Source: Mucilaginibacter rubeus
Lineage (GTDB): Bacteria; Bacteroidota; Bacteroidia; Sphingobacteriales; Sphingobacteriaceae
Direction of reading: 5' to 3'
Assembly (NCBI RefSeq): GCF_014643835.1
Contig: NZ_BMKD01000002.1
Span: 248,001 to 312,000, forward strand
Length of the DNA stretch: 64,000 nt
A model generated the notes under the pieces. It ran no database searches. It worked only from the letters and a program-made list of their open reading frames with translations, and had not been told where the DNA came from. A program made the position numbers and the translations under genes. Shown piece by piece: positions 1-10,900 of the stretch; positions within the stretch are counted from its first letter, which is position 1; every line of letters starts with the position of its first letter.

Positions 1-95
1 AAAGCAATCGTCGAAAAAAACAGCTTTCTTTTCATTTATTTCTTTTCAATTTGTTCAATATTTTAAAAGCAACACTATACGGGCAACCTGTTCAG

Positions 96-1022
96 TCAGA
101 ACGAATGCGGATAATAGCGGTTACTTACGCTTCCATCTTCAAATAAATCTAATATAGCATAGCCAGGCGGGGTTTCGCGGTAATAACATTTAGCCGCCGA
201 ATCACTATCGCCGTCTTCCCACCAAAATCCACTTAAGGCGCCGTTACAATAGTAGCGAACGCCATCATAACCGGCCTCATCAAGTAAATGGATATGGCCG
301 CTTATACAAGTGATTGTTTTGTCCCAGTGTTTATTAAATAAATTAGTGATATATCTTGCATCTGTATGGTTGCCTCCTTCCATTATGGTGCTTACGCCCA
401 AAATCGGGTAATGGCTCATACACAAAACGGGGGTGCCGCGCCGCAGTGACGCCAGGTCGTTCTCCAGCCACTTTCGCTGTTCGGCATCTAATGAACCTGC
501 ATTATCATTATTGCTGTCGAGAATGATAAAATGCCACCCATGCTTTTCAAAACTGTAAAAGCGGCCCGGCATTTCAAGTTGAGCGATAACATGCGGTTTG
601 CCATACATGCTGTCGGATTTGTCAGGGCAAGCCCACCACATATCATGATTGCCCAAACAACTGTATACTTCATATCCCTTAAATCTTTCACGGGCGTTTT
701 TCCATATCGCCCACTGTTCGTTGACCCGTTCACGGGTAATGTTATTGTAGTCGGCAGCGAATATGGAATCACCTCCGTTTAGAAAAAAATCGACCTTATG
801 TTTCTTTATTTCTTCAATGCAGCGCCCGAAACGTTCCGGCGCATTGTATTCGGGGCGGATATGTACATCTGTAATATGTGCTATCCTTAATACCCGTTTC
901 TTTTCATGCGGACCGGCCAAAGCATTCGGTTCGCGTTTTACTCCTAATGGCAATGATATGGCGAGCAGCCCTATCCCCTTTACCAGGTCCCGCCTTTTTT
1001 TTGAGTCGACAGTGTTTGTCAT
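96..1022 (-). CDS. Tat-exported calcineurin-like metallophosphoesterase
   Basis: A 308-residue binuclear-metal phosphoesterase. The metal-binding motifs appear in order: D52-x-H54, G84-D85, G124-N125-H126-D127, H204 in SHYP, and H243-x-H245 in GHIH. The N-terminus has a twin-arginine signal (KKRRDLVKG at residues 8-16, then a hydrophobic stretch), so folded, metal-loaded export to the periplasm is likely. The substrate cannot be read from the sequence; the family includes phosphodiesterases, phosphomonoesterases and nucleotidases. Its ATG lies 4 bp after the stop of the upstream 779-residue gene, so it is the last gene of the susC operon. It may remove phosphate groups from the imported glycan, which is inference. 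Confidence 0.88.
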   Translation of the reverse strand: MTNTVDSKKRRDLVKGIGLLAISLPLGVKREPNALAGPHEKKRVLRIAHITDVHIRPEYNAPERFGRCIEEIKKHKVDFFLNGGDSIFAADYNNITRERVNEQWAIWKNARERFKGYEVYSCLGNHDMWWACPDKSDSMYGKPHVIAQLEMPGRFYSFEKHGWHFIILDSNNDNAGSLDAEQRKWLENDLASLRRGTPVLCMSHYPILGVSTIMEGGNHTDARYITNLFNKHWDKTITCISGHIHLLDEAGYDGVRYYCNGALSGFWWEDGDSDSAAKCYYRETPPGYAILDLFEDGSVSNRYYPHSF

Positions 1023-1026
1023 GTTT

Positions 1027-3366
1027 TTAGTTAAGTGTTTTAACGGCCAAAATTTTGTTGCCGGCTGTGATTTGCAGCTGTACTTTTTGTCCTGTTTTTA
1101 CCATCACTTTAGGCCAATGTAAAAACGCTGTATACGGAAGCGGCTTCTGAGCCTGGGCACTGCTTTCTGCAAAAACGGCTACGTTGGCATCATACCCGGT
1201 GTTGTTGCTCAGCAGCAGTGTGGTCAATTTCTTATCCTTCTTCAAAACAGCAGCTTCCACATGATCAAAAACCAGGAGTTTTCCCTTATCTGTCTGAAGA
1301 TAAATTCCGGGCAGTTCAATGGCCATTAACATGCCGTTTGTTTCCGTCCACGAATTCCGGGTGTTTATAAAATTGCCAACACTGCCACGGCCTTCGGCAT
1401 CACTGGGTTGAATCCGTTCCATGCTTGATCCGATAAGGTTGTTGGTAGTATAATGACCTGGCATATTTACTGCTTCGGCGTGCGCATGTTGAATATCCCT
1501 TATTAAATCTGCATATAATTTGTTACCCGTAGCACGGTATAATTTGAACAGGTAATCGCCCGAGGCTTCACAAATACCCGGAGCCGAATGTTTATTTTGA
1601 ATGCTGGCCCAAACCGCCCCGGCCATATGGCAGTTCAACTTCGCGATCTGGCTGCCGGATGGAAAAACAGGATCATAGGACAACACCCAGGTTGAGCAAA
1701 GCGCCGCTTCTACCTCAGCTTTTTGCAACCAGCTTTTATCGCCGGTAACGTTGTATAAGGCCATCAATGATTCTAAAAAACCAAATGCCGATTCTGAATT
1801 GGCGTCCATGCTAATATCCCCGCAGTCGCCGCCGGTAAGACCCTGGTTTACCACATCGCGTTGGTAATAATAATTTGCCGCTTCCCTGGCTACTACAAGC
1901 CACTCCGGGTGGTTAAAATAATTTGAAGCAATGGCCAATCCGCCGGGTGCTATCGCCCCAGCCGTAGAGTTGAACACTGCTATCTGCCCTGTTTCGGGCA
2001 CAATGTACTGCCCAAATTCGCCGTATTTTTTCCAGGTATTTGTAAAAGCTTCGGCCAGTTTTCTTGCTGCCGATTCCCATTCAGGCTTAATTATATTTCC
2101 AAAACCCTGCGCTTTCAACAGCAACAGATGTTTCATCAGCCACAATAAAGCGTCACTGTTTTTGCGTACCATAGCCTGGCCTTCCGCGAAATCAGGGTGC
2201 ATTTTTTCAAAAAGCAGGCGGCCATTAGCTTCGATTCCACCGTAAAAAAAGCCGCTTTTCCCCTGAAGTTTATTCACGACAAAGTCGATCTCCTCCGTCA
2301 CCCGCTCACGTTCTTTTGCATTATTAAGCGCCAGCATAGGATAGGTATTCATCATTCCGCTCACCCAACCCAGCTGAAAATCGTCATTATTTTCAGGCTT
2401 GTAATAATTGCCTGCAGGAACATGTATAAAATTGCCGCTGCATATTGCCGAACCTACTGCAAGTAACTTACTCATAGGTAATATATTGCGGGGACTATTT
2501 GGCCCGGTTATATCCTTACGTACCTGCATAAATTTCATAAGCAAATCGGGAATGCTGCCGGCATCAAATACATATAACCTCATCGCGATGGTTATATGGT
2601 CGCCGGGTTTCCAGTCGTGTGCTTTATCGCCACTTTCATGAAAATCCCCAAACCCGGGCGCCAGTCTGCGCACCGCCGGTGCCAAAATGCTAAAGCTGCA
2701 ACTATCTTGTTTTGCATTTTCTGCAATGGTAAGGCCACTATTGCCCAACTGGGTCTGCTGGGTGGACAACAGGATAAAGCCTTTCTTTAATGATGGTGAA
2801 AAAAAGCACATTGCCGGAGTTGCCGCGTTGCCGGTTTGTAACTGCACCAGCGATGCTTTATCGGGTTCTGCGGATAACCTGGGGTTATTTGAAATGGTTA
2901 GCGGTACTTTGGAGTTATAGTACATATCCCTGGCGTAGGGTGGATTGTACCCGTTGCCAATAGCAGGATACCTGTTTCCGTTATACATACTTGCAGGCAC
3001 CATAACATAATTCTTCCTGCTCCAGCGGCTGAAGTCAAAAGACACCTCCAGGGCCGTGGCAGCTGCATGGCCTTCATTTAACTTAATATCGGCGGTGATA
3101 TCCAATATCCCGGCGCTTGCACCCTGTTTTGCGGTTAAGTTAAGCAACCACTGGGCACTGTCTGTTGTGAGGCTATTGTTCCCGAACTCAAATTTATTTA
3201 ATGCTTTGGTACCCTCATATTGGATAGCGCTTACATGCATACTTCCATGCACAGCTTTTAAAAAATCTGGGGCTATAAGCTTTTTTACTCCCTGCGCATG
3301 GGCAATGCCTAATAAACATGTATAAATTATGAATGCGGAAAGGCAGCTTTTTTTGTTAATGTTCAT
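1027..3366 (-). CDS. Large secreted protein of unassigned family, helical-barrel-like
   Basis: A 779-residue protein with a signal peptide at about 1-24 (ends in AHAQ). Residues to about 290 look beta-rich. About 300-700 is helical and rich in W, Y, H and G, with repeated helix patterns like those of (alpha/alpha)6-barrel sugar hydrolases and lyases. The C-terminal 80 residues look like a small beta-domain. I do not recognise a named glycoside hydrolase or lyase family, so the enzymatic role is inference from fold-like pattern and from position. It sits 9 bp downstream of the 857-residue gene and 4 bp upstream of the phosphoesterase, inside the susC/susD operon, and is probably a periplasmic glycan-processing enzyme. 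Confidence 0.7.
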   Translation of the reverse strand: MNINKKSCLSAFIIYTCLLGIAHAQGVKKLIAPDFLKAVHGSMHVSAIQYEGTKALNKFEFGNNSLTTDSAQWLLNLTAKQGASAGILDITADIKLNEGHAAATALEVSFDFSRWSRKNYVMVPASMYNGNRYPAIGNGYNPPYARDMYYNSKVPLTISNNPRLSAEPDKASLVQLQTGNAATPAMCFFSPSLKKGFILLSTQQTQLGNSGLTIAENAKQDSCSFSILAPAVRRLAPGFGDFHESGDKAHDWKPGDHITIAMRLYVFDAGSIPDLLMKFMQVRKDITGPNSPRNILPMSKLLAVGSAICSGNFIHVPAGNYYKPENNDDFQLGWVSGMMNTYPMLALNNAKERERVTEEIDFVVNKLQGKSGFFYGGIEANGRLLFEKMHPDFAEGQAMVRKNSDALLWLMKHLLLLKAQGFGNIIKPEWESAARKLAEAFTNTWKKYGEFGQYIVPETGQIAVFNSTAGAIAPGGLAIASNYFNHPEWLVVAREAANYYYQRDVVNQGLTGGDCGDISMDANSESAFGFLESLMALYNVTGDKSWLQKAEVEAALCSTWVLSYDPVFPSGSQIAKLNCHMAGAVWASIQNKHSAPGICEASGDYLFKLYRATGNKLYADLIRDIQHAHAEAVNMPGHYTTNNLIGSSMERIQPSDAEGRGSVGNFINTRNSWTETNGMLMAIELPGIYLQTDKGKLLVFDHVEAAVLKKDKKLTTLLLSNNTGYDANVAVFAESSAQAQKPLPYTAFLHWPKVMVKTGQKVQLQITAGNKILAVKTLN

Positions 3367-3375
3367 GTTAAATCA

Positions 3376-5949
3376 TCAAAGTGCTATACCCTGTCCTACA
3401 GATGAAACAAGCAGTTCCATATTTACTTTTTGATTGCTATTATGCAGAGCGCCAACCTGGATTGATGATAGCCCATGCGGAAGGGTCAAATTGCCCTGAG
3501 TAGGAATTTCAGCGATCTTCTTTCTGTTCTTATCCGCTACATAGCAAGTATTATCCTTCAGGATAATAAATTCGCCATTGGTAATTTTTTTGTCTATTGA
3601 AAGTTCTGTACCATCCTGAAAAGTGATCCTGATCCCGTCAGCATATCCGTCTTTTTCGGCAGATGATATCCGTATCGCACAATCCAGCGGCTGCGCATCA
3701 AATTCATTATTTAACCGGCAGGTATTTTTCTCGATAGTGTATTGCTGGTCACGAAAGCGGGTTTCACGTACAGGATATAAAACAAAAGACTTTTCGCCGT
3801 TTTGCACCAGGTGAAATTTATAATTTAAATCTTTTAAACGCTCTTTTACTGTTTTGGTGAAAATATTCAATGCCCTGGCATTTTCCCAGGCGCGGTATGC
3901 CTTGAAAATATTATTCTTTTCCGGGCAATTTTCAACAGCATGCTGGCTCAAACCAAGCATGTAGGTTGCATTCCATCCAATTGATTTGGCTTCCAGGTTT
4001 TCAGCATCGTATAAACTCCAATCACTATGCAAATCAACTATTCCGAATGTTGCAGGTAAATAACTGCCCTCAAAAACATATCGCATATCTTTTCCCTCTA
4101 TTCCCCATTGGTTCAATACCGGATTAAACATATTATTGCCGCCGCCAACATTGCAAACGCTCATATAATGCCAGTTGCCTTCATAAACCGCGCTCCCCAT
4201 TACGCGGAGATAATCACCTCCATTTTTTGCGTAGGTATCAAATAACTTCCTGAAAAACTGCTTAAAGGAGTACTGCCCTTGCCCCTGGTACATACAGCTC
4301 TCCAGGCCATCAAAATCAATATAATCCATCCCTCCTTCTGTTAGCCACTTGCCATAATAATCTGCATATACTTTTTGCAAATTCATATCCGGAACAAAAC
4401 CACGATAGCAGTTAGGCTGCAGCTTTACTATTGTGGTACCCTTTCTATAGGTACCTCTTTTTGTTCCATAAAGCCCTCTTTTGATATGTAAAAAGGTGTA
4501 AGGCTTGCTCTCGCTAATGCCATTGTATTCTATAAGCTCCTTCCCTATTTTCAGCACATTGGTATGGTTACCTTCCCACCCGCCAAACTCGTTGAAATAA
4601 GCCCTGTCGGCCACCGTTATAACCGTGTCCTGATCAGTAAGATCTTTGGTTATCAAAGTGCGCTGCATAATGGCGAGGCTATCGCTTGGTACCGGGGCCA
4701 CATCGCTGTTATTATCAGGCTGCAGAAACTCGCACAGGGTATGCAGTCCATACCTGATCCCATTTTTCTTCATCAATGCGCCGTAGTCCGGAATGTTCAT
4801 GGGAGCCGCGTTGTTGAAATTTATTTTTCTATTTGTCCAGCGATTTTGCGGGTTGGGATAATATTCGCCCCATCCTTCGTCCTGTACGCCTTTGATGGCT
4901 AATTGATGAGCATAGGTGATCAGGCTGTCATGAGCGCCATGCCACGCGATGTCAGGGCGGTATGCTTTAGGGTCTTTGATCCATTGACCATCAATTTCGG
5001 GATGCGGCAGCCCTTCCTTTAAAACTATTTGTTCGATAGTGCGGAGCCCGACAGAATCGGGGCAGGCCAGCAAAGCAACCGAAGATCCGATAAAATCGGC
5101 ATTTACCGGCGGCACCAACTGGTACCTGGCCGAATTTACCTTCCCATCCAAATTATCGGGTAACACCGGGAAGCGTATCATTTGTTCCTTTCTGCGGTCT
5201 CTTGAGTGCATGCAAACTGTAGAACCAAAAGCGGGTTCAAGTCTTGCTCCGTTTCCGTAATTCATCCGGTAATACTCTTCCGGATGTGAATAAAACGCCA
5301 CATCATTTATCCCATCTCCGCCGATTGTGAAAGTTTGACCTTCCTTAAGATTTGGAGGCAAGGGGTATTTCAGAGGATCAGGCGAATGAATAAAATAATA
5401 CATGAAAGACATATCGCCTCCTGTTGGAGGGCCGCCGGTGGTATTGTCATTTAAACCCAGTATGCCAAATGCGAAATCATCATCTCTCACTACGCCCAGG
5501 ATATCTCCTATTGTTTTAGAGATAGTTAATTTATAAGGCCCCCAAACGATATTATCAACCCCGTTTCGCGGCTTAAGCGATACCAGTTTCAATCGTACAT
5601 ACTCCCCTTTTTCATCAGTTTGTACCGTTGCCACCGAACCATTAGGATAGTGTAGCGTTATGCGCTTATTGAGCGTATTAAATGCAGCAGCTACTGGCAG
5701 TATATAACTTTCTCCTTTGTACAGACTAAGCAATGCAGAAACTTTACCGGCAGGGCAATATTCTTTATGGGATGATTTATCCTTAATACTGGTAATGAAC
5801 CCATGTTTGTTTATACTAAGCGTAACAAACTTTGTGTTTAAAGTTATGGTTTGTGCATCTGCCTGCGGGTGAATTACCAGCATCATACTGAACGCCAGGA
5901 GAACTAAAAAACCTGTGTTCAATTTATTTATCATGTTATAAAAACTCAT
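3376..5949 (-). CDS. Secreted TIM-barrel-like putative glycoside hydrolase, family unassigned
   Basis: An 857-residue protein with a signal peptide (cleavage likely near ADAQ, residue 33). A beta-rich N-terminal part (about 35-300) is followed by a region that looks like a hydrolase barrel: strand-like GVQDEGWGEYY with D357, E358 and E362, then IRYGLHTLCEF near 398-408, and YIDFDGLE with D545, D547 and E550. A beta-rich insert lies between about 430 and 515. Acidic residues at strand ends suggest a carbohydrate-active enzyme, but the catalytic pair is not proven and I cannot name a family. The ATG at 5949 is used; a second in-frame ATG at 5934 also gives a good signal peptide. It follows susD after a hairpin and has its own 160-bp leader. 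Confidence 0.7.
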   Translation of the reverse strand: MSFYNMINKLNTGFLVLLAFSMMLVIHPQADAQTITLNTKFVTLSINKHGFITSIKDKSSHKEYCPAGKVSALLSLYKGESYILPVAAAFNTLNKRITLHYPNGSVATVQTDEKGEYVRLKLVSLKPRNGVDNIVWGPYKLTISKTIGDILGVVRDDDFAFGILGLNDNTTGGPPTGGDMSFMYYFIHSPDPLKYPLPPNLKEGQTFTIGGDGINDVAFYSHPEEYYRMNYGNGARLEPAFGSTVCMHSRDRRKEQMIRFPVLPDNLDGKVNSARYQLVPPVNADFIGSSVALLACPDSVGLRTIEQIVLKEGLPHPEIDGQWIKDPKAYRPDIAWHGAHDSLITYAHQLAIKGVQDEGWGEYYPNPQNRWTNRKINFNNAAPMNIPDYGALMKKNGIRYGLHTLCEFLQPDNNSDVAPVPSDSLAIMQRTLITKDLTDQDTVITVADRAYFNEFGGWEGNHTNVLKIGKELIEYNGISESKPYTFLHIKRGLYGTKRGTYRKGTTIVKLQPNCYRGFVPDMNLQKVYADYYGKWLTEGGMDYIDFDGLESCMYQGQGQYSFKQFFRKLFDTYAKNGGDYLRVMGSAVYEGNWHYMSVCNVGGGNNMFNPVLNQWGIEGKDMRYVFEGSYLPATFGIVDLHSDWSLYDAENLEAKSIGWNATYMLGLSQHAVENCPEKNNIFKAYRAWENARALNIFTKTVKERLKDLNYKFHLVQNGEKSFVLYPVRETRFRDQQYTIEKNTCRLNNEFDAQPLDCAIRISSAEKDGYADGIRITFQDGTELSIDKKITNGEFIILKDNTCYVADKNRKKIAEIPTQGNLTLPHGLSSIQVGALHNSNQKVNMELLVSSVGQGIAL

Positions 5950-5985
5950 ATATAATCAACTAAAAAGCATTTCCAATTTCTAAGC

Positions 5986-5998
5986 ACCGCATTCCGAT
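5986..5998 (-). promoter_or_regulatory. 13-nt leader motif shared with the susC leader
   Basis: On the minus strand the sequence is ATCGGAATGCGGT. The same 13 bases occur at 11542-11554 in front of susC. Both copies end 36 nt before the annotated ATG (5949 and 11505). The role is unknown; a GGAAT core could be a -35 element for the neighbouring ECF sigma factor, or the motif could act in the mRNA leader. Confidence 0.4.
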
Positions 5999-6007
5999 CA
6001 ATGATAA

Positions 6008-6045
6008 AAGAGGGCGCCCTGTACCACCATACAGGGACGCCTCTT
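6008..6045 (-). terminator. Intercistronic hairpin between susD and the downstream hydrolase gene
   Basis: Arms AAGAG-GCG-CCCTGTA and TACAGGG-CGC-CTCTT pair over about 15 bp, with one bulged base on each side and the loop CCACCA. On the minus strand it is followed by a short TTTT run. It lies after the susD stop codon and is best read as a partial terminator or RNA-processing stem that lowers expression of the genes after susCD. Confidence 0.6.
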
Positions 6046-6108
6046 CAACTAAACCTCAGGTAGTCTCATTACCGGAAGTACACTTAAAAAATAAAACACA
6101 TTCGGCAC

Positions 6109-7953
6109 CTATTGTATTACCGGATTAAATGTTCCGCCATCCCATCCTATATTTTGCTGCAGATTTTTGTTTTGTAAAATATACTGCGGATCAATAGGAC
6201 CGAAATAATAGGCATCGGGTATATTGATTTGACTGGTGGCACCAGGATCTATCGGCTCATATTTGTAATTGGTAATAGCCTTAAGAAAAGCGTTACGATC
6301 AAACGATGCAGGTGAATTAACTATCAGGTTAGAAAGCTGTGCAGCAATCCCGCTATTGCTTTGCGTAATATCAATACCATATTGAGAGGATGCAGCCGCG
6401 CTGTTAAAGTACGGCCCGTAAGCATGCAGCGTGCCCATGCTATTTAGTACGTTAAACATCCGTCTGCGCCTTAAATCCCAAAATCGTTTTCCTTCAAAAG
6501 CAAACTCTATCGCCCGTTCGGTCATAACAGCGTTCAACGTGGCCTGATAATCAGAACCAACCGAGGCAGCCAATCCATAATTTCCTGCTCCTGCTGTGAC
6601 ATGGGCCCTTTGGCGGATTTGAATAATATAGGCCCTCGCTTCAGCCGGGTGTTGTACTTCATTAGCAGCCTCGGCAAGGTTAAGTAAAACCTCAGCATAC
6701 CTGATGATAGGCCAATCAAAAGCCTGGCGGTTCCAAACGCTTGAACCCAATGTGGTATCAATCCCCTTACGGCAATAAAAACCAGTTATATTATAATTGG
6801 GTGTGGCTTTGTAGGCATCATCGCCGGCTATCGTGTTAAAAATCCACTGCACACGAGGTGTTATGTCCGCAAAGTCGTACCTGGCGCCATTATACACAAT
6901 TGTTTGATAGAAGCGCGGATCCCTGTCCTTCCAAAACTCTGCAGGGTCATATCCCGAAGCCGGGTCGGAAATTGGGAGACCATTTTTCATGGGATAGGCC
7001 TGCACCATTTCCCAGGTTGGATCGCAGGAGCCTGCAGCGCCAGAGGTTTCAGTTAAAGGCCTTTGCCCCTGTTGAAAGCCATTTGTTTTTTCGGGATAAT
7101 GATAACGTAAGCTCAAAACCATTTCCTTAGCAGCCCCTGCCTTATCATACCACATGTTTTCATTTGGTTTTGCAGTATTATCGGCATATAAGCCATAACC
7201 ATCAGCGTCTAACTCAGTTTTAGCAGTCAACAAAGCACTATAAGCGTCGTTCCAATAAGTGGCATTAGGTGTTTTGCAAAACAGGGGGCTTGCTTTTAAT
7301 AACAGGGCTTCGCCTTTTACTGCCATAGCCGCGCCTTTGGTAACCCGGCCAATATCATTTGAGCCCCAGGTAGCCGGCAATAAATTAATTGCGCTATCCA
7401 ACTGTTTGCCAATAAAATCAAAACACTCAAGTGATGAATTCCTTTTTACCAGTAAAGTATTTATGTCGGCCGTTGGGTCCTGAACCGCGGTAATGATCGG
7501 CACTCCTCCTAATACCTTTACCATCCTGTAGTATAAATATGCGCGGAAGAAGTATGCCTGGCCTTTCAGGCTTTTATAATCAGCATCAGATAGAGCAGAT
7601 TTACTTTTATCAATATTCGCAAAAAAGTTATTGATAGACCTTACCCTTCCCCAGTCCCAAACCCTGTCGGGATAACCGCTTTGGCTTGTATAGGTGCCTT
7701 TAAGAAAAGAGTTAAGCCCATTGCCGCCACTGCCGCCAGAATAAGCCTCGCCGGCCAGTTCTTCGTTCCTGTTCCAGGAAGGTAAAATATTATAGAAGTC
7801 GGTTACATATCCTTTTACAAAATCAGGACTGCCCCATTCCTGCTCCGGCGTAATTGGGCCTCCCGGATGATCAACATCAAATACCTTTTTACAGGATATT
7901 GTTAAAGCAATCATCCCCAATAAAACGAATAGTATATTGAATTTAAGTTTCAT
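6109..7953 (-). CDS. SusD/RagB-family glycan-binding lipoprotein
   Basis: A 614-residue SusD-like protein. It has a lipoprotein signal (LTISCKK, lipidated Cys21), so it is anchored in the outer membrane and expected at the cell surface. The N-terminal TPR-like helices include the family pattern GQAYFFRAYLYYRMVK and PIITA. The C-terminal half carries the conserved segments YAEVLLNLAEAAN and RAIEFAFEGKRFWDLRRR. SusD proteins act as a lid on the SusC channel and bind the incoming glycan. It starts 18 bp after the susC stop, the standard pair. The length is normal for large members. The ligand cannot be predicted from this sequence. Confidence 0.95.
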   Translation of the reverse strand: MKLKFNILFVLLGMIALTISCKKVFDVDHPGGPITPEQEWGSPDFVKGYVTDFYNILPSWNRNEELAGEAYSGGSGGNGLNSFLKGTYTSQSGYPDRVWDWGRVRSINNFFANIDKSKSALSDADYKSLKGQAYFFRAYLYYRMVKVLGGVPIITAVQDPTADINTLLVKRNSSLECFDFIGKQLDSAINLLPATWGSNDIGRVTKGAAMAVKGEALLLKASPLFCKTPNATYWNDAYSALLTAKTELDADGYGLYADNTAKPNENMWYDKAGAAKEMVLSLRYHYPEKTNGFQQGQRPLTETSGAAGSCDPTWEMVQAYPMKNGLPISDPASGYDPAEFWKDRDPRFYQTIVYNGARYDFADITPRVQWIFNTIAGDDAYKATPNYNITGFYCRKGIDTTLGSSVWNRQAFDWPIIRYAEVLLNLAEAANEVQHPAEARAYIIQIRQRAHVTAGAGNYGLAASVGSDYQATLNAVMTERAIEFAFEGKRFWDLRRRRMFNVLNSMGTLHAYGPYFNSAAASSQYGIDITQSNSGIAAQLSNLIVNSPASFDRNAFLKAITNYKYEPIDPGATSQINIPDAYYFGPIDPQYILQNKNLQQNIGWDGGTFNPVIQ

Positions 7954-7971
7954 GATCTAATAATTTAATGT

Positions 7972-10900
7972 TTAAAGTGTTACATTAAGCCCGCAGGTAA
8001 ACCCTCTTAATACCGGGTACATTCTGAAATCGCCGCCCAGTTCAGGGTCCCAATCGCTTACATGGTTCCATTGATACAGGTTTTCGCCGCTGAAATAAAC
8101 TTTCACAGCTTTAACTTTTATTTTCGCCAACAAGCTTGCCGGCAAACTGTAGTCAACAATTAAGGACTTTAACCGCAGGAAAGCGCCATTTTTTAACCAG
8201 AATGTAGATGACACCTCGCTATTGCTTGTGCCTTGCCAGTCGGTCATGATAGGACTTGGCATCGTGGCACTAGAGGCTGTTTGCGGAGTCCATGCATTTT
8301 TCCAGATGGTTAAATTATCATTGCCAGGCAAAGGCCGTCTGTAGTAAACATCGGTAGGCATAATGTCGTAACGACCCAAACCGGCAAATACAGCAGTGAG
8401 GTTAAGCCCTTTCCAGCCAAATGTGAAGTTGAAGCCATAATTAACACGGGGTACCCCGTTTTTTGAAATGATTTGCTGGTCGTTCCCGTCAATTTTCCCA
8501 TCGGGCGAATCGGTACCCAGCGGGCCCCTGATATCTTTGTACATCAACATCCCGGGCTGTGGCTTGCTACCAAATATGGTGAAATTAGGGCCGTTAGCTT
8601 TTAAAATATTATCTACGTCCTGCTGGGTTCTGATAATTCCGTCGGATACATAACCCCATATAACCCCGTTAATGGGTTGTCCGATCAGGTTCTGGTAACC
8701 ACGAACCGATGCAGCCTGGTCAACCTTCAGATATTTGTTGGCAGAATATGACCAGTTGCCAGACACACGATAGAAAAAGTCATTGATGTGCCGTTCGTGA
8801 CTAAGAGATAGCTCAATACCCCGTGCCGATGCTATTCCATAATTAACTGCAGGCAAGCTTGCTCCAACCGTGCTTGGGACTGATGCCACACGTGCGCCAA
8901 GGATATCGGTGGTTTTTTTGTACCATAAATCAACAGTTCCGGTAAGGATTCTTTTTGGCATGCCAAAGTCTAAACCCAGGTTGTAGTTATGATTTTTTTC
9001 CCATGTGATATTAGGGTTGATAGTTGAACCCAACGTTGTTGAAGGCGGAAGCCCGGATCCTATATAAATACCTGAGTTTGCGTTAAAGTTGTAGGTTTGT
9101 TGCCACTGCCATGGAGCGGTATTATCTGTACCGGTTATACCGTAAGAAAAACGCAGCTTCAAAACATCAAGGACTTTAGTATAATTTGCAAAGAAGTTTT
9201 CATTGGCGATATTCCAGCCTGCTGAAACGGCCGGGAAATATCCCCAACGCTTATTTGACGGGAAAATATAAGAACCGTCGGCCCTCATGGTAAAGCCAAG
9301 CAAATATTTTGAGGCGTAATTGTAATCGACCCTGCCAAAATAGGAAGCAAAGCCTGTAGGCTGGTTCTGATCGCCCCTGATGTACCAGTCGGTGCTATTG
9401 GTTGAGCCACCGTTAATTTGCTGATAGTTAGGGTTACTGTAATTGTCATCCCAAATGGTTGAATAATGGCCCCTGTATGCCGATTGTTCATAGCCGGCAA
9501 ACGCGCTGATATTATGAAGGCCAAAAGATCGGTCATAATTCAACATCAAATCCAGTTGGTAATTAGATGACTGCGAATATGACTCCTGCAATTCTGTAGG
9601 TGCACCAATTCCGGAAATCTGGGCTTGGTCTAATATCTGATAGCCTCCTGATCGTGTTAAATCCAATTTATCGGTAACGATGTGGTTATGGTCTCCACCG
9701 GTTTGGAAATAATAAATGTAAGGTGCATTACGCCATGCTTTGGTGTAATTATTAGTGGTATTGTAAGCGAAAGTACCCTTTGCTGATAGTCCGGTTATGC
9801 CGGGGATATCATATTTCAATTGAAAAACCGGGGTGATATTGTTACCCGACGGCTTGGTGTAGCCACCATTTCCCTTTGCCAGGTTGGCGGTATTGGTATT
9901 ATCAAAGTTGCCAACAGGAAGGCCATTAATAAAAGACGGCCGGCCGGGATTTACCATTAACAACCTGTTGTACATGTTCGACAAATTGAAATCCCCATAA
10001 TCATAGGCCCAAAACGGACGGCTGCCGTTATTCCATTCGCTTTGGATATTTAAATTATAGCTCCACCGCTCAGAAATTTGTCCATCCACTTTTGCTGTTA
10101 AATTATATTTACGGAAGGAATTTGAGGTTGCCCCTTCCTGCTGGAAATAACCTGCCGAGATGTAGTACCTGGCTGCTTGCGAACCACCGCTTACGGCTAA
10201 GTTATGTGAAGTGTTCCATGGATTACGCCAGGTATCTTTTAACCAATCGTACGAATGTGTTTTGAAATAATCTAATTCATCAGGCGTATAGTAGCTTGGA
10301 TCGTTTGCCGGCAAACCTTTTTGGGCAAATGCCTCATTGGCAAAAGTATAAGCATCAAAAGCGTTCATTCTCCGTGGTGTAATTTCACGGTTATTCATTG
10401 TATATGATGCATTGTAGGATATAAAGGTTTTATTAGCTACGCCATGTTTTGTTGTAATCAAAACAACACCGTTACCGCCCCTGATACCATAAATCGCGGT
10501 TGATGCGGCATCTTTCAGGATACTGATATTATCGATATCGGCCGGGTTAATGGTGGCAAATGTTGTTGCATCCCTTACAAAACCGTCTATCACGTATAGC
10601 GGGTCTGTTCCGCCCTGCCAGGTAGAGGATTCCCTGATTTTAATATTAGCGCTTGCGCCGGGATAGCTACCCTGCGTAGTAACGGTAACGCCCGGTGACA
10701 GACCTTGCAACAAATTGGCTGGGGAAGATGTAGGGCGGTTTTCAAGTGCAGATGATTTAATTACACCTATTGCACCTGTCAGGTTTTCTTTTTTCTGCGT
10801 ACCATAGGCAACCACAACTATTTCGCTGAGCCCGCTTACATCGGCTTCCATCTTTACCAGCATGGGTGTACCAGGAGTAACCTGCAATTCTTTTTTCATA

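Noticed and set aside
763-1122. 119-codon plus-strand frame over the phosphoesterase gene
   Set aside because: It is the antisense shadow of a well-supported gene with all metal-binding motifs.
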